64,000 bases of DNA, from contig NZ_JAJLQW010000001.1 in assembly GCF_025548535.1 (NCBI RefSeq), forward strand, positions 558,001-622,000, given 5' to 3'. Of this stretch, positions 35,432-45,606 are shown in pieces. Every line of letters begins with the position of its first letter. The stretch's first letter is position 1. The notes beneath the pieces were generated by a model that saw only the letters and a list, made by a program, of their open reading frames with translations, was not told the DNA's origin and did not search any database. The stretch is from Undibacterium sp. Jales W-56. GTDB lineage: Bacteria > Pseudomonadota > Gammaproteobacteria > Burkholderiales > Burkholderiaceae_D. The position numbers and the translations under genes are program-made.

Positions 35432-36805
35432 ATGAAAATTACCATTATTGGCACAGGCTATGTAGGATTGGTAACCGGTGCTTGTCTGGCCGAGTTGGGT
35501 AACGATGTATTTTGCCTTGACGTTGATCAACGTAAAATCGATATCCTGAATAACGGCGGTATTCCCATTCATGAACCAGGTCTGGAAGAATTGGTCGCGC
35601 GCAATCGTGCCGCCGGACGCATACAGTTTTCTACCGATGTGGCAGCCAGTGTTGCACATGGTGATGTGCAGTTCATCGCGGTCGGCACGCCGCCCGACGA
35701 AGATGGCTCGGCCGATTTGCAATACGTGTTGGCCGCTGCGCGTAATATCGGCAAATACATGACAGGATTTAAAGTCATCGTCGATAAATCCACTGTGCCG
35801 GTTGGTACCGCTGACAAAGTTTCTGCTGCGGTAAAAACGGAATTGGCTACGCGTGGTTCGGATGGCCAATTTTCGGTCGTGTCGAATCCTGAATTCTTGA
35901 AAGAAGGTGCCGCGGTCGAGGACTTCATGCGACCCGATCGGATCGTGATCGGTTGCGACGATACGCCGCAAGGCAAGATCGCACATTCGCAAATGAAAAA
36001 ATTGTATGCGCCGTTCAATCGCAATCATGAACGCACTTTCTGGATGGATGTGCGCTCGGCGGAATTTACTAAATATGCGGCGAACGCGATGCTGGCGACC
36101 CGCATTTCATTTATGAATGAGCTGGCGAATCTGGCTGATCACGTTGGTGCAGACATTGAAGCAGTAAGGCACGGTATTGGTTCTGATCCGCGCATCGGCC
36201 ATAGCTTTTTGTATGCAGGTTGTGGCTACGGCGGCTCTTGTTTCCCGAAAGATGTGCAGGCACTAGAACGTACTGCACAGGACTACGGCCTGGATTTATT
36301 GGTATTGCAGGCAGTAGAAGCCGTCAATGAACAGCAAAAACTCGTGCTCGGTAAAAAAATCGTCAAGCGGTTTGGCGAGGATCTGAGCGGCAAGCATTTT
36401 GCAATCTGGGGCCTGGCGTTTAAACCGAATACCGACGATATGCGTGCAGCGTCATCGCGTGCGCTGCTGGGCGAACTGTTACGCAAAGGCGCCACCGTCG
36501 CGGTCTACGACCCGGTCTCGATGCCGGAAGCGAAGCGGGTATTTGCCCTGGATTTTGCAGACAATCCTGCCTTGCTGGAAAAAATACGTTTCGCCAGCAA
36601 CTCTATGGATGCCTTGAACCAGGCCGATGCGCTGGCAATTGTCACCGAGTGGAAGGCATTCCGCAGTCCTGATTTTGATAAGGTGAAATCACTCCTGAAT
36701 CAGCCGGTGATTTTTGACGGTCGCAATTTATTTGAACCTGCCGTGATGACAGAAATCGGTATTGAATATCACGGCATTGGCCGCTCAGTTCTGACACGCA
36801 CATGA
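35432..36805 (+). CDS. ugd: UDP-glucose 6-dehydrogenase
   Basis: The protein is 457 residues. The NAD-binding motif [18 protein letters not shown] opens the protein, and the catalytic cysteine is in [11 protein letters not shown]. It oxidises UDP-glucose to UDP-glucuronate for surface polysaccharide. Its stop overlaps the ATG of the heptose kinase gene (ATGA), so the two are translationally coupled. Confidence 0.95.
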   Translation: MKITIIGTGYVGLVTGACLAELGNDVFCLDVDQRKIDILNNGGIPIHEPGLEELVARNRAAGRIQFSTDVAASVAHGDVQFIAVGTPPDEDGSADLQYVLAAARNIGKYMTGFKVIVDKSTVPVGTADKVSAAVKTELATRGSDGQFSVVSNPEFLKEGAAVEDFMRPDRIVIGCDDTPQGKIAHSQMKKLYAPFNRNHERTFWMDVRSAEFTKYAANAMLATRISFMNELANLADHVGADIEAVRHGIGSDPRIGHSFLYAGCGYGGSCFPKDVQALERTAQDYGLDLLVLQAVEAVNEQQKLVLGKKIVKRFGEDLSGKHFAIWGLAFKPNTDDMRAASSRALLGELLRKGATVAVYDPVSMPEAKRVFALDFADNPALLEKIRFASNSMDALNQADALAIVTEWKAFRSPDFDKVKSLLNQPVIFDGRNLFEPAVMTEIGIEYHGIGRSVLTRT

Positions 36806-37728
36806 TTTCTATGCTCGAATCAAAACGTATTCTGGTCGCCGGCGACGTCATGCTGGATCGCTATTGGTTCGGCGAGGTGAATCGTATTTCGCCGGAAGCA
36901 CCGGTGCCGATCGTGCGTGTAGAAAAGCGCGAAGAGCGACTGGGCGGTGCCGCGAACGTCGCACGTAATGCGGCAGCCCTGGGTTTACACGCAGGTTTGC
37001 TGGGCGTGATCGGCGATGATGAGGCCGGTAATAGCGTTGAATATTTACTGAGAGAATCAGGCATTAATAGCTACCTGAGCCGTGATACTGCCATTTCCAC
37101 GATTATCAAATTACGTGTTATCGGGCGGCAACAACAGTTGCTGCGCGTCGATTTTGAGGAGAAACCGACCGAGCAAGTGCTGCAAGATAAGTTATCGCGT
37201 TTCAATGTATTAATCCCAGATTACGATTTAATCGTCCTGTCCGATTATGCAAAAGGTAGCTTAGTCAATGTCGTCGCGATGATTGCGGCCGCCAAGGCGG
37301 CAGGTAAGCCCATATTAGTTGATCCCAAAGGCAGTGATTTTTCACGCTACGCCGGAGCGACCGTGCTGACGCCGAACAAATCAGAGTTGCGCCAGGTCAT
37401 CGGGGAATGGCGTAATGAGGCTGAGCTGACCGAAAAAGCGCAAGCCTTGCGTCAAAAATTAGATTTGCAAGCCTTGTTATTAACGCGCTCGGAAGAGGGC
37501 ATGAGTCTGTACACGGAAAATGAGGTCATTCGTGTACCAGCCATGGCAAGAGAAGTGTATGACGTGTCCGGTGCAGGCGATACCGTGATTGCGACGATGG
37601 CCGCTAGTCTGGCATCCGGTATGCATATGAATGACGCCGTCATGCTCGCCAATCGCGCTGGCGGTATCGTAGTCGGCAAGCTGGGTACCGCCACCGTATC
37701 CAAAGAAGAATTGTTTGCCAAGGCATAG
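36802..37728 (+). CDS. rfaE1: D-glycero-beta-D-manno-heptose-7-phosphate kinase
   Basis: The protein is 308 residues and contains only the kinase (PfkB-type) half; the nucleotidyltransferase half found in bifunctional HldE is absent. PfkB motifs are [14 protein letters not shown] near the N-terminus and [11 protein letters not shown] near the C-terminus, with the catalytic aspartate in the latter. It acts in ADP-heptose synthesis for LPS core. The adenylyltransferase must be encoded elsewhere. Confidence 0.93.
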   Translation: MISMLESKRILVAGDVMLDRYWFGEVNRISPEAPVPIVRVEKREERLGGAANVARNAAALGLHAGLLGVIGDDEAGNSVEYLLRESGINSYLSRDTAISTIIKLRVIGRQQQLLRVDFEEKPTEQVLQDKLSRFNVLIPDYDLIVLSDYAKGSLVNVVAMIAAAKAAGKPILVDPKGSDFSRYAGATVLTPNKSELRQVIGEWRNEAELTEKAQALRQKLDLQALLLTRSEEGMSLYTENEVIRVPAMAREVYDVSGAGDTVIATMAASLASGMHMNDAVMLANRAGGIVVGKLGTATVSKEELFAKA

Positions 37729-37901
37729 TCCACTTAGTTAATCAAATTGGTTTCCTGTTAATATTGTTATTGCTGTCAACCTGTGGGTGTACAGGTCGTT
37801 AATTGACATGGAGCGAGGCAGTATTTCGGTCTGATTTACAAATTAATTCGACAGCGTCATCAATGAACGCAGTTCAATTCAACTTAATTGGGAGTGCTTA
37901 C

Positions 37902-38336
37902 ATGTTCAAGAAATTTCTTTTAGCTATCGCCGCTATGATTGTCACGATGGGGTTCGCTTTCGCCGATGTGGACGTGAATAAGGGCGATCAGGCCGCATTA
38001 GACGGTATCAAGGGTATCGGGCCAGTAAAATCAAAAGCGATTATCGAGGAACGTACTAAGGGCGGTAATTTCAAGGATTGGGCTGATTTTGAAAAACGCG
38101 TTAAAGGCATAGGCGAGAAGAGCGCCGTCAAACTGTCTGCCGCAGGTTTAACCGTCAACGGTCAGGCTAAAGCAGGTGCAGAAGCTAAACCCGCAGAAAA
38201 AGCGGCAAAGCCTGCTAAAGCTGACAAGGCCGAAAAAGCCGCCAGCGCTCCGGCAGCGGTTCCTGCCGCTGCCCCAGCATCCGCCGCATCCGCTTCCGCA
38301 AGTAAATCTTCCGCCAAAGCATCTGCCTCAAAATAA
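37902..38336 (+). CDS. Secreted ComEA-like helix-hairpin-helix protein
   Basis: The protein is 144 residues from the ATG at 37902 (MFKKFLLAIA), preceded by GGGAG; the frame extends upstream without a site. A signal peptide ends at FAFA, followed by two HhH motifs (LDGIKGIGPVKSKAI, RVKGIGEKSAVKL), the ComEA arrangement that binds DNA. The last 60 residues are an Ala/Lys/Ser/Pro-rich, low-complexity tail, longer than in most ComEA. It may bind DNA in the periplasm for uptake; that role is inferred. Confidence 0.8.
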   Translation: MFKKFLLAIAAMIVTMGFAFADVDVNKGDQAALDGIKGIGPVKSKAIIEERTKGGNFKDWADFEKRVKGIGEKSAVKLSAAGLTVNGQAKAGAEAKPAEKAAKPAKADKAEKAASAPAAVPAAAPASAASASASKSSAKASASK

Positions 38337-38375
38337 GTTTTATCGGGTTTAATAGAGCAGGGAATTGAAATTAAA

Positions 38376-38410
38376 AAAACCTCCCAGGTGATCAAAACCT
38401 GGGAGGTTTT
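38376..38410 (+). terminator. Intrinsic terminator after the comEA-like gene
   Basis: AAAACCTCCCAGGT (38376-38389) pairs with ACCTGGGAGGTTTT (38397-38410), loop 7 nt, with T residues continuing. A-rich 5' side allows bidirectional use. Confidence 0.9.
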
Positions 38411-38506
38411 TATTTGTCAGCATGATTAACTCTTACCTTCATGTCGGGTCAAGCAGTAAGGCGCTACAGCGTTTAAAATGATGTTTTAAATTGGACACTA
38501 ACCATC

Positions 38507-39409
38507 ATGCCTTATTTGACCATAGAAGATACGATAGGAAATACGCCTCTTGTGATGTTGCAACGAATTCCTGGTGAGGAGATCAAACGTCGCAACAATA
38601 TTATCTTGGGCAAACTGGAAGGTAATAATCCCGCCGGCTCTGTGAAAGACAGACCTGCACTCTCGATGATCAAACACGCTGAGTTGCGCGGCCGCATCAA
38701 GCCTGGCGACACGCTGATCGAGGCAACCAGCGGCAATACCGGAATTGCCCTGGCGATGGCAGCCGCCATGCGTGGTTATAAGATGGTGTTGTTGATGCCG
38801 GAAAATTTGAGTATAGAGCGCCGCCAAAGCATGGCGGCCTATGGCGCGCAAATTGTTTTGACCCCGAAAACAGGGGGCATGGAATACGCCCGCGATCTGG
38901 CTGAGCAAATGCAAAAAGAAGGCAAGGGCGTCATTCTTGACCAATTCGCCAATCCTGACAATCCGCTTGCCCATTATGAAACGACAGGTCCGGAAATCTG
39001 GCGCGATACCGACGGACAAATTACGCATTTTGTGAGTGCGATGGGAACAACCGGCACGATTATGGGGGTTTCGGCCTATTTGAAAGAACAAAATCCAGCC
39101 ATCCGCATCATCGGTGCGCAACCGGAAGAAGGCTCGCAGATTCCAGGCATCAGGAAGTGGCCAGAAGCCTATTTGCCAAAAATCTATGACAAGTCTAGAG
39201 TCGATCAGGAGGAGTCGGTGAGCCAGTCAGACGCTGAACACATGGCGCGTCGCATGGCTGCGGAGGAAGGTATTTTCTGCGGCATCTCAGCAGCAGGCGC
39301 CTGCGAAGTGGCATTGCGAATAGCCCATACGGTTGAGAATGCGACGATTGTATTTATTGTCTGTGATCGCGGTGATCGCTACTTATCAACGGGCGTATTT
39401 CCAGCATGA
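38507..39409 (+). CDS. cysM: Cysteine synthase B
   Basis: The protein is 300 residues. The pyridoxal lysine is in NPAGSVKDRPA, the substrate loop is EATSGNTGIALA, and GTTGTIMGVSAYL binds the phosphate. The DQFANPDNPLAHYETTGPEIW segment and the length favour CysM over CysK. It makes cysteine from O-acetylserine and sulfide or thiosulfate. It is a single gene between two terminators. Confidence 0.93.
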   Translation: MPYLTIEDTIGNTPLVMLQRIPGEEIKRRNNIILGKLEGNNPAGSVKDRPALSMIKHAELRGRIKPGDTLIEATSGNTGIALAMAAAMRGYKMVLLMPENLSIERRQSMAAYGAQIVLTPKTGGMEYARDLAEQMQKEGKGVILDQFANPDNPLAHYETTGPEIWRDTDGQITHFVSAMGTTGTIMGVSAYLKEQNPAIRIIGAQPEEGSQIPGIRKWPEAYLPKIYDKSRVDQEESVSQSDAEHMARRMAAEEGIFCGISAAGACEVALRIAHTVENATIVFIVCDRGDRYLSTGVFPA

Positions 39410-39475
39410 TAAGTAATGGCCTTGCTTAATATCATTACTTTGAGTATTAATTCAGCCATTGCTTACGGATACAAA

Positions 39476-39511
39476 AATGCCGTCAATGTACTCAGATACA
39501 TTGACGGCATT
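39476..39511. terminator. Hairpin between cysM and the HTH gene
   Basis: A perfect 15-bp stem, arms 39476-39490 and 39497-39511, with a 6-nt loop. The run AAAAA precedes it and TCTCAATC follows, so on the minus strand a T run follows the stem. It most likely ends the leftward HTH gene transcript and may also stop cysM read-through. Confidence 0.8.
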
Positions 39512-39557
39512 CTCAATCAATTTAATGCATGACGACAACATCGTTGCCGGAAATTTC

Positions 39558-39866
39558 TTAGCTATTCGCTGCAGCTTCTTTTGGTTTGAATTGTTTGTCG
39601 CTGATACGGAATTTCGCACGACGATCGCCCATCAATTCACGTAAATCTTTAATGCTGACATCGCTGATTTCATGCATGCGAATCAGCAGGGATGCGCCTA
39701 CCGGCAGACGACGATGACGAATTTTACTGATAACTGGTGGAGCTACCTCCAAGGCCCTGGACAAAGCGGCATCATTTTTCAAGTGCAATTGTTTAATCAA
39801 TGTGTCCAATAAATTATTTGGATCATAGTCGATTTCATCGGATTCAAGCTGTGTCAGATTTGCCAT
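39558..39866 (-). CDS. Small HTH DNA-binding protein
   Basis: The protein is 102 residues. A helix-turn-helix is likely in residues 30-60 (LHLKNDAALSRALEVAPPVISKIRHR), a Cro/C1-like fold, followed by GASLLIRMHEISDVSIKDLRELMGDRR. Proteins of this type are common as stand-alone regulators in Burkholderiales; a named function is not established to my knowledge. The 284-bp, AT-rich upstream gap to 40150 presumably holds its promoter; I see nothing else in it. Confidence 0.75.
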   Translation of the reverse strand: MANLTQLESDEIDYDPNNLLDTLIKQLHLKNDAALSRALEVAPPVISKIRHRRLPVGASLLIRMHEISDVSIKDLRELMGDRRAKFRISDKQFKPKEAAANS

Positions 39867-40150
39867 AATTACCTCACTGTTTAGTTTATTGACACAAAAG
39901 AATATTGCCTCAATAAAAGATTAATCAAACGGTAATATTGTATCTTTAAAATAGATTTTTCTTGCCAGAAGAATAGCAAAACATTGTTAAATCTCTTGAC
40001 ACATTGCCTTTTGATTACATAAATGCATCATTAGATAATATTAATGTAGTTTAAAACATACTACTTAGCAATATTAATCGGAAAAAATATCATATCGGCG
40101 TAGAAAATTCTGTATGACAACTTTTCGATGATTTTCAGCTTGCTTTTATC

Positions 40151-41299
40151 TTATTTGGTACGCGCAGCAGCAATGACCTTACCCAAATCAATGACCGACA
40201 TCGCATAAAAGTAGCTACGGTTATATTGTGTAATGGCAAAAAAATTCTCAGTTGCCAGCCAATATTCCGTCGGCTCATTTCCATTTTGCAAATCAACCAA
40301 GCCATATAACAGATTGTCCGGCGCATCGGGACTGGCAGTCGTTGCGACAGTCCGAAGTTCATCGAGGTGGTAGCTTGCCCGTAATCCCTGCCCTAAGATG
40401 CCGGTTAGTTTACTGAGTTCTTGTTCATTTTCCGGATTAATCATCAGCGTCGCGGGAAATGCCGTAGGTACATTTTTTTTCCAGCCATGCATCGCCAGAT
40501 AATGCGCCACGCTACCGATGGCATCCGTTGGCGAAGCCAGCAGATCGATTTGCCCATCGCCATCAAAATCGACCGCAAATTTTCTGATGCTGCTAGGCAT
40601 GAATTGTGACCAGCCGATGGCGCCGGCGTAGGATCCTTTGAACAGGAAAGGATCAAGATTTGACTCGCGCGCCAGCAATAACATGTTTTCCAATTCACCC
40701 CGGAAAAATTCCATACGGGCTGTGCGCGTTGGCGTATCCGGATAGGCAAAAGCCAAGGTCGTCAGTGCATCCATGACACGGAAGTTACCGGTATTCCGGC
40801 CGAACACCGTCTCTACGCCAATCAGGCCAACAATGATTTCTGCTGGAACGCCATATTGATTTTCGGCACGAGTCAATACATCGGCATATTTATCCCAAAA
40901 CGCGATGCCAGCATTGATGCGATACGCGTCGACAAAGCGCGAGCGATAGACTTTCCAATTTTTGGGCTTGCCGGCTGGGGCGGGTTTCATGAGCTGAATT
41001 GCCGATTCAACATAATGAACCTGGTCAAAGGTGCTAGCCAGTTCGGTTTTATCAAATCCGTGTTTTGCCGCCATCATGTCGATAAAATCAGCGACTTCTT
41101 TCCATTGGGCAAAATGCGCGAATTCAGTATTTTCATTCTGCTTTTGCGGTAATTTTTTTATTATTGCCGCAGTCGGTTTCGCATCTTGTTTTTTTATCGC
41201 AGCCATGCCATCGGGTGTGGCGCAACAGGCGGTGATGAGTGCTGCAATGAGGCCGAATTGTTTCGTAAGGGAGTGAACTGGTGCAGGTGATTTAGGCAT
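40151..41299 (-). CDS. mltB: Lytic murein transglycosylase B
   Basis: The protein is 382 residues from the ATG at 41299 (MPKSPAPVHS); a TTG three codons earlier is the alternative. A signal sequence with ITACCATP, a possible lipobox, is present. The catalytic glutamate is in VGLIGVETVFGRNTG, and GAIGWSQFMPSSIRKFAVD is the family's second signature. It cleaves peptidoglycan to 1,6-anhydro products. It is a single gene, just downstream of the transglutaminase operon on the same strand. Confidence 0.92.
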   Translation of the reverse strand: MPKSPAPVHSLTKQFGLIAALITACCATPDGMAAIKKQDAKPTAAIIKKLPQKQNENTEFAHFAQWKEVADFIDMMAAKHGFDKTELASTFDQVHYVESAIQLMKPAPAGKPKNWKVYRSRFVDAYRINAGIAFWDKYADVLTRAENQYGVPAEIIVGLIGVETVFGRNTGNFRVMDALTTLAFAYPDTPTRTARMEFFRGELENMLLLARESNLDPFLFKGSYAGAIGWSQFMPSSIRKFAVDFDGDGQIDLLASPTDAIGSVAHYLAMHGWKKNVPTAFPATLMINPENEQELSKLTGILGQGLRASYHLDELRTVATTASPDAPDNLLYGLVDLQNGNEPTEYWLATENFFAITQYNRSYFYAMSVIDLGKVIAAARTK

Positions 41300-41312
41300 G
41301 GAGATCAATTGT

Positions 41313-43382
41313 TCAGCGATATTGCTTGAGTAAGGTTTTCAGACGGGCAATCAGGATAGCCGAGGGTGGTAGTTCGGCTTTGCCGTATTTTGCGGCAGTA
41401 TATAAATTCAAAAAAGTGTTGACTGTCGTATAGTGATTTTCCGGCAGTAGGTTTTTAAGTCTGAGCAAATAAGCCTGCGGCCCCTCATGCGCCGCCTTTG
41501 GCCAACCCCTGGCGGCCAGTTTTTTGCATAACGATACATAGACGTTATCCAGTGGCGACAACTGAGGGCGATAGCGCATTAATGGTAAAGCATACAGCGC
41601 CATCATCAGCGCACTGATGGAAAAAAATAACATCGTCATTGTGTACCAGTCTAAATCTCCCAGACCGAGAGAGCGCATAAAATCGAGTTGTTTGGCCTGG
41701 TTATAGTTGAGTACCCATTGATTCCAGGAATTGTTGACAGCATCCCACTGCATGCGTAACCCTGTCAGCAACGAGGTATTGCCAAGTGCGCTGCCGAGGG
41801 TTCCAATGAAGCCTTTGCGAGAGAGTGAATTGTCCAGATTTAACATCACTCTATTCGGTGCAACGGCCGCAGTCGGGTCCACTCTGATCCATCCTTTCCC
41901 CTTCAGCCATACTTCAGTCCAGGCATGAGCATCCGATTGCCTGACTTCCAGATAGCCATCAATCGTATTCATATCGCCACCTTGATACCCCGTGACGACC
42001 CTGGCTGGAATATCGATGGCGCGCATTAAGACCACAAATGCGCTTGCATAATGTTCACAAAATCCCTCGCGCGATTTGAAGAGGAAATCATCGACGCTAT
42101 TGCGCCCCAATAAAGGGGGGTCTAATGTATAAACGAATTTCTCGTTGCGAAAATAATTGAGTACAGCACGGATCACACTTTCATCATCTTGAAAACGCTG
42201 TCTCAATTCCGCGGCGAATGCCAGCGTTTGAGGGTTGTAAGCGGCTGGCAACTCGACCTCAGGCAATAAGTCAGCCAGACCAGATTCAGCTTGCCACCGG
42301 TAGCGGGGATAGGAGTTAAGCTCATAACGCAGGCGACTGTGAACGGCCTGCGAGGCAGTCAATTCTTTCAGGTGATTGAGACTGCTATTGAATTCCGCCA
42401 GACTGGCCGGATTTGCTGGCATATCCAGCGCCATCAGCCAGCGCTGACCGTTCGGCTCCATAATGATTTGCTGGCGAATTGGCTTGTCAGAGAATTCGAT
42501 ATTATTTTTAGCGGATGATACTTCCTTCGTGCTTATCTGGACATCTTCATGCGTCCAGTTCCTGCCGTCAAAATGCGTTAATACGATACCCCGCCAATAC
42601 AACAAATTTTTAGGCGGCGCCTTGAACGCGGCGAGATCCGGGAATTTCACTCTGAAGGCGATATCCTCAGATAAGGCTAATTTGCTGATATTCCCCGGTG
42701 CCATCGAATCCGACAAACCGGTATGTCCGCTTTGGGCGTCACCCGGGAGTTTCCATAATGGGCCTTGTATTCTGGGCACCAGATAGAAAGCGATCAAAGT
42801 CAAAGGAATGGCGAGTCCCAAAATGGCGAGCCCCAATTTCAGTCTTTGCCATAAAGACGGGACGATACCCGTATAGTGGAACGACAACTGCGCAGTCAGC
42901 AATATCGCCAAAGTACACAGGGACATTGCCGCCGTGCCGATCGTCTGCGCATCAAAAAAATGGGTCAGAAGCAGAAAGTATCCCAGGTAAATCACCACAA
43001 ACAGGTCGCGTTTGGCATGCATCTCTAAAAGCTTGGAAGCCAGGAGCAGCATGAGCATGGTGACGCCAACTTCTTTACCGAGGAAGGTGCGAAATTGCCA
43101 GAACACGCCGCACATCATCAAGCTGGCGATAGGTGCCAATACCCAGGATGGCGGCAGGCGGCGTCCCGTCAGCGTTACCCAGGCGCGCCAGACGAATAAG
43201 CCGAGGCAGCTTGCCGACACCCACCATGCGGCATACAGCGTATGCGGCACCAGTACCAGCAAGCAGGCAAGCATCAGGAGCAAGGTATCGGCCTTGTCAC
43301 GCGCCAGCGGTAGCTTATGCCAACTGGTGTGCACGGAAGCGATCCCTTTTTTGCTCATTGAGTTGTTGATGGATTGACTCAT
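41313..43382 (-). CDS. TgpA-type membrane transglutaminase-like protein
   Basis: The protein is 689 residues. It begins with about five transmembrane segments (DUF3488), followed by a periplasmic transglutaminase domain with Cys in SREGFCEHYASAFVVLMR, His in DAHAWTEVWLKG and Asp in RVDPTAAV, then another membrane segment and a C-terminal DUF4129-like part. The catalytic triad is intact. The start ATG overlaps the DUF58 stop. moxR-DUF58-tgpA is a conserved operon; it is related to envelope functions but substrates are not known. Confidence 0.9.
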   Translation of the reverse strand: MSQSINNSMSKKGIASVHTSWHKLPLARDKADTLLLMLACLLVLVPHTLYAAWWVSASCLGLFVWRAWVTLTGRRLPPSWVLAPIASLMMCGVFWQFRTFLGKEVGVTMLMLLLASKLLEMHAKRDLFVVIYLGYFLLLTHFFDAQTIGTAAMSLCTLAILLTAQLSFHYTGIVPSLWQRLKLGLAILGLAIPLTLIAFYLVPRIQGPLWKLPGDAQSGHTGLSDSMAPGNISKLALSEDIAFRVKFPDLAAFKAPPKNLLYWRGIVLTHFDGRNWTHEDVQISTKEVSSAKNNIEFSDKPIRQQIIMEPNGQRWLMALDMPANPASLAEFNSSLNHLKELTASQAVHSRLRYELNSYPRYRWQAESGLADLLPEVELPAAYNPQTLAFAAELRQRFQDDESVIRAVLNYFRNEKFVYTLDPPLLGRNSVDDFLFKSREGFCEHYASAFVVLMRAIDIPARVVTGYQGGDMNTIDGYLEVRQSDAHAWTEVWLKGKGWIRVDPTAAVAPNRVMLNLDNSLSRKGFIGTLGSALGNTSLLTGLRMQWDAVNNSWNQWVLNYNQAKQLDFMRSLGLGDLDWYTMTMLFFSISALMMALYALPLMRYRPQLSPLDNVYVSLCKKLAARGWPKAAHEGPQAYLLRLKNLLPENHYTTVNTFLNLYTAAKYGKAELPPSAILIARLKTLLKQYR

Positions 43383-44392
43383 GGCAGCTGCTTGCCGGTG
43401 ATGTCATGCAATGCCAGCGCGCGCAGACAATCGAGTCGATGCGCTTGTCCGGTTGCGACCGGATAGTCAATGTCGCCTAGCCGAAATCCGTACGGGATAG
43501 CGCTGGCATCCGCTTCCAGCACCCAGCTCGTCATTCTGGCGAGTTTTAGTTCCAGCTCCATGAAGCTAGGCAAGCTGGCAAAGTCCAGTATCACATCGCT
43601 GGCGGAACCGCCGGAAAACTGTTTCGTGACCAATTGACCGCCGGATTCCGGATCGAGCCTGGCAATTTGCTTCCAGGCCAGATGTTTCATTGCGTCGCCA
43701 GTCTGATAGGCGCGTACACCTGAAAAATCCTCATCACCGGCATGACCCTGGCCATCGTTTTTATCTACCCCTTGTTGCGGCAGCGGCGGCGCATTCAGTT
43801 CAGGCCGCGGATACACCAAAACCTGCGCGTCAGGCAACCAGGTACTCCAGGCGCGCAATAAACCGAGTGGAAACCAGGTTTGTAAGCGGACCCGCGGAAT
43901 CGGCATGTAACCGCGGTTTGTGGTTGGTGAACTGAGCGTCACGGTAGTGCGGTTCTGGCTCGCGATATCTACGGCGTGATCCGTCCCGCCTTGATAGGAA
44001 AAGCCTATCCAGATTGCATAGCGATCGCGTTTGCGCCGGTTGATCAGGTGCAAAACAAATTGCGCATCCTCACCTGCAAACACAGGCTGCGCGCTGCCTG
44101 CCGACAAATGCAGGTAAGCGAGATTTAAGAAAGCAAAATACGCGTTGATCATGCCGCATGCGGTCAGTACAAAGGTTAGAGCAAAGCCCAGGCTCAGATT
44201 GTAATTGGTCGAGGCGACGAATAAGACCATCATCAGCAAGACAAACATCCAGCCAGCTTTGCTCGGCAAAGTAAACACCCGGCGCTGCCTGAGCAGCACT
44301 TCGCCGCTTTCTGGTTTGTGCTCAAGAAATACCAGTCGCCGGAAGCGCTCGCGCAGTGAGGTCAACAATGAGGTCAACATAGGAGCTAGCAT
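43379..44392 (-). CDS. DUF58 domain protein
   Basis: The protein is 337 residues. Two membrane segments near the N-terminus (AGWMFVLLMMVLFVAS, LGFALTFVLTACGMINAYF) precede the cytoplasmic DUF58 region (REYxxGD-like GVRAYQTGDAMKHLAWKQIAR). It is the middle gene of the MoxR operon and probably works as partner of the MoxR ATPase. The function is not known. Confidence 0.9.
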   Translation of the reverse strand: MLAPMLTSLLTSLRERFRRLVFLEHKPESGEVLLRQRRVFTLPSKAGWMFVLLMMVLFVASTNYNLSLGFALTFVLTACGMINAYFAFLNLAYLHLSAGSAQPVFAGEDAQFVLHLINRRKRDRYAIWIGFSYQGGTDHAVDIASQNRTTVTLSSPTTNRGYMPIPRVRLQTWFPLGLLRAWSTWLPDAQVLVYPRPELNAPPLPQQGVDKNDGQGHAGDEDFSGVRAYQTGDAMKHLAWKQIARLDPESGGQLVTKQFSGGSASDVILDFASLPSFMELELKLARMTSWVLEADASAIPYGFRLGDIDYPVATGQAHRLDCLRALALHDITGKQLP

Positions 44393-44431
44393 GCTCAGAT
44401 TAATTGATGGTGATGCGCCAAAGGCAGACCC

Positions 44432-45352
44432 TTAAACCGCAACGCGCAGCATTAATTGCTGCAACAAATCACTGCTCGCATTGGTTTTTCCATTCACCGA
44501 TTTGAGTGGGCGCAAACGATGCGCTATTACCGGTATCAATACTGCTTGTATATCTTCCGGGATCACATGATCGCGTCCTTCCAATGCCGCCCAGGCGCGG
44601 GCCGCCTGCAATAAGGCAATCGCCGCCCTCGGACTCATGCCGTCCGCAAAAATATCGCCTTGACGCGTTGCATGCGCCAGCGACTGGACGTAGTCGATCA
44701 GGGACGGCGAGGTATGAATATGGCGTAATAATTTTTGTGCTTCGACCAGTTCATCCGCGCGCATCACGGCCGGTAAATTTTGCAGCAAAATCCGGCGGTC
44801 TTCACCCATCAGCAAAGCGCGCTCTGCGGCTGCATCCGGGTAACCGAGCGACAGGCACATCAGGAAACGGTCAAGCTGCGATTCCGGCAGGGCGAAAGTG
44901 CCGACCTGATGCGTGGGATTCTGGGTCGCAATTACAAAGAAAGGTGATGGGAGCGGGCGGGTTTTCCCTTCGACACTGGCCTGACGTTCTTCCATTGCTT
45001 CCAATAAGGCCGATTGCGTTTTAGGTGTTGCACGATTGATTTCGTCTGCCAGCAGCACCTGGGTGAAGATCGGGCCGGGATGGAAGATAAACTGGCTCTT
45101 TTCACGATCGAACACGGAGATGCCGACGATATCTGCAGGCAGCAGGTCGCTGGTAAATTGCAGGCGATTAAATTGCAGGCCAAGGGAAATCGCCAGTGCA
45201 TGTGCCAGCGTGGTTTTGCCTACGCCGGGTACGTCCTCTATCAGCAAATGACCGCCTGCCAGCAGGCAAACCAGCGCCTGGCGTATCTGTTGGTCTTTAC
45301 CAATGATGACTTGATTGACTTGTTTTGCAACGGCGTGAACTTTAGAAAACAT
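44432..45352 (-). CDS. moxR: MoxR-family AAA ATPase
   Basis: The protein is 306 residues. Walker A is EDVPGVGKTTLAHAL, Walker B is VLLADEINRATPKTQSALLEAM, and sensor I is FFVIATQNP. MoxR ATPases act as chaperones for the adjacent DUF58/VWA-type proteins. It is first in the leftward operon with the DUF58 and transglutaminase genes. A 254-bp gap separates it from the divergent deacetylase gene. Confidence 0.92.
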   Translation of the reverse strand: MFSKVHAVAKQVNQVIIGKDQQIRQALVCLLAGGHLLIEDVPGVGKTTLAHALAISLGLQFNRLQFTSDLLPADIVGISVFDREKSQFIFHPGPIFTQVLLADEINRATPKTQSALLEAMEERQASVEGKTRPLPSPFFVIATQNPTHQVGTFALPESQLDRFLMCLSLGYPDAAAERALLMGEDRRILLQNLPAVMRADELVEAQKLLRHIHTSPSLIDYVQSLAHATRQGDIFADGMSPRAAIALLQAARAWAALEGRDHVIPEDIQAVLIPVIAHRLRPLKSVNGKTNASSDLLQQLMLRVAV

Positions 45353-45606
45353 GGGATGCCCTGTTGGGTCGGTCGAAGAATGTTAGCAGGCCCTAGTGTA
45401 AACCGAATCAAGTCATTCTGTATTGACGCAGCATCATCGCTGGCATGAATAAGCGATGTCATCAATAGCGATTTGCAAAAAGCGCTAAATAGGGTGACAC
45501 TTGTATGCGGAGATGCACTAATTTACTTAGGAGGCGCGCAATTTACCTGACGCTGAGCTAGCGTTCGCCGGAATATCGCCGCCAATCCTATAACGACAAC
45601 AAATCA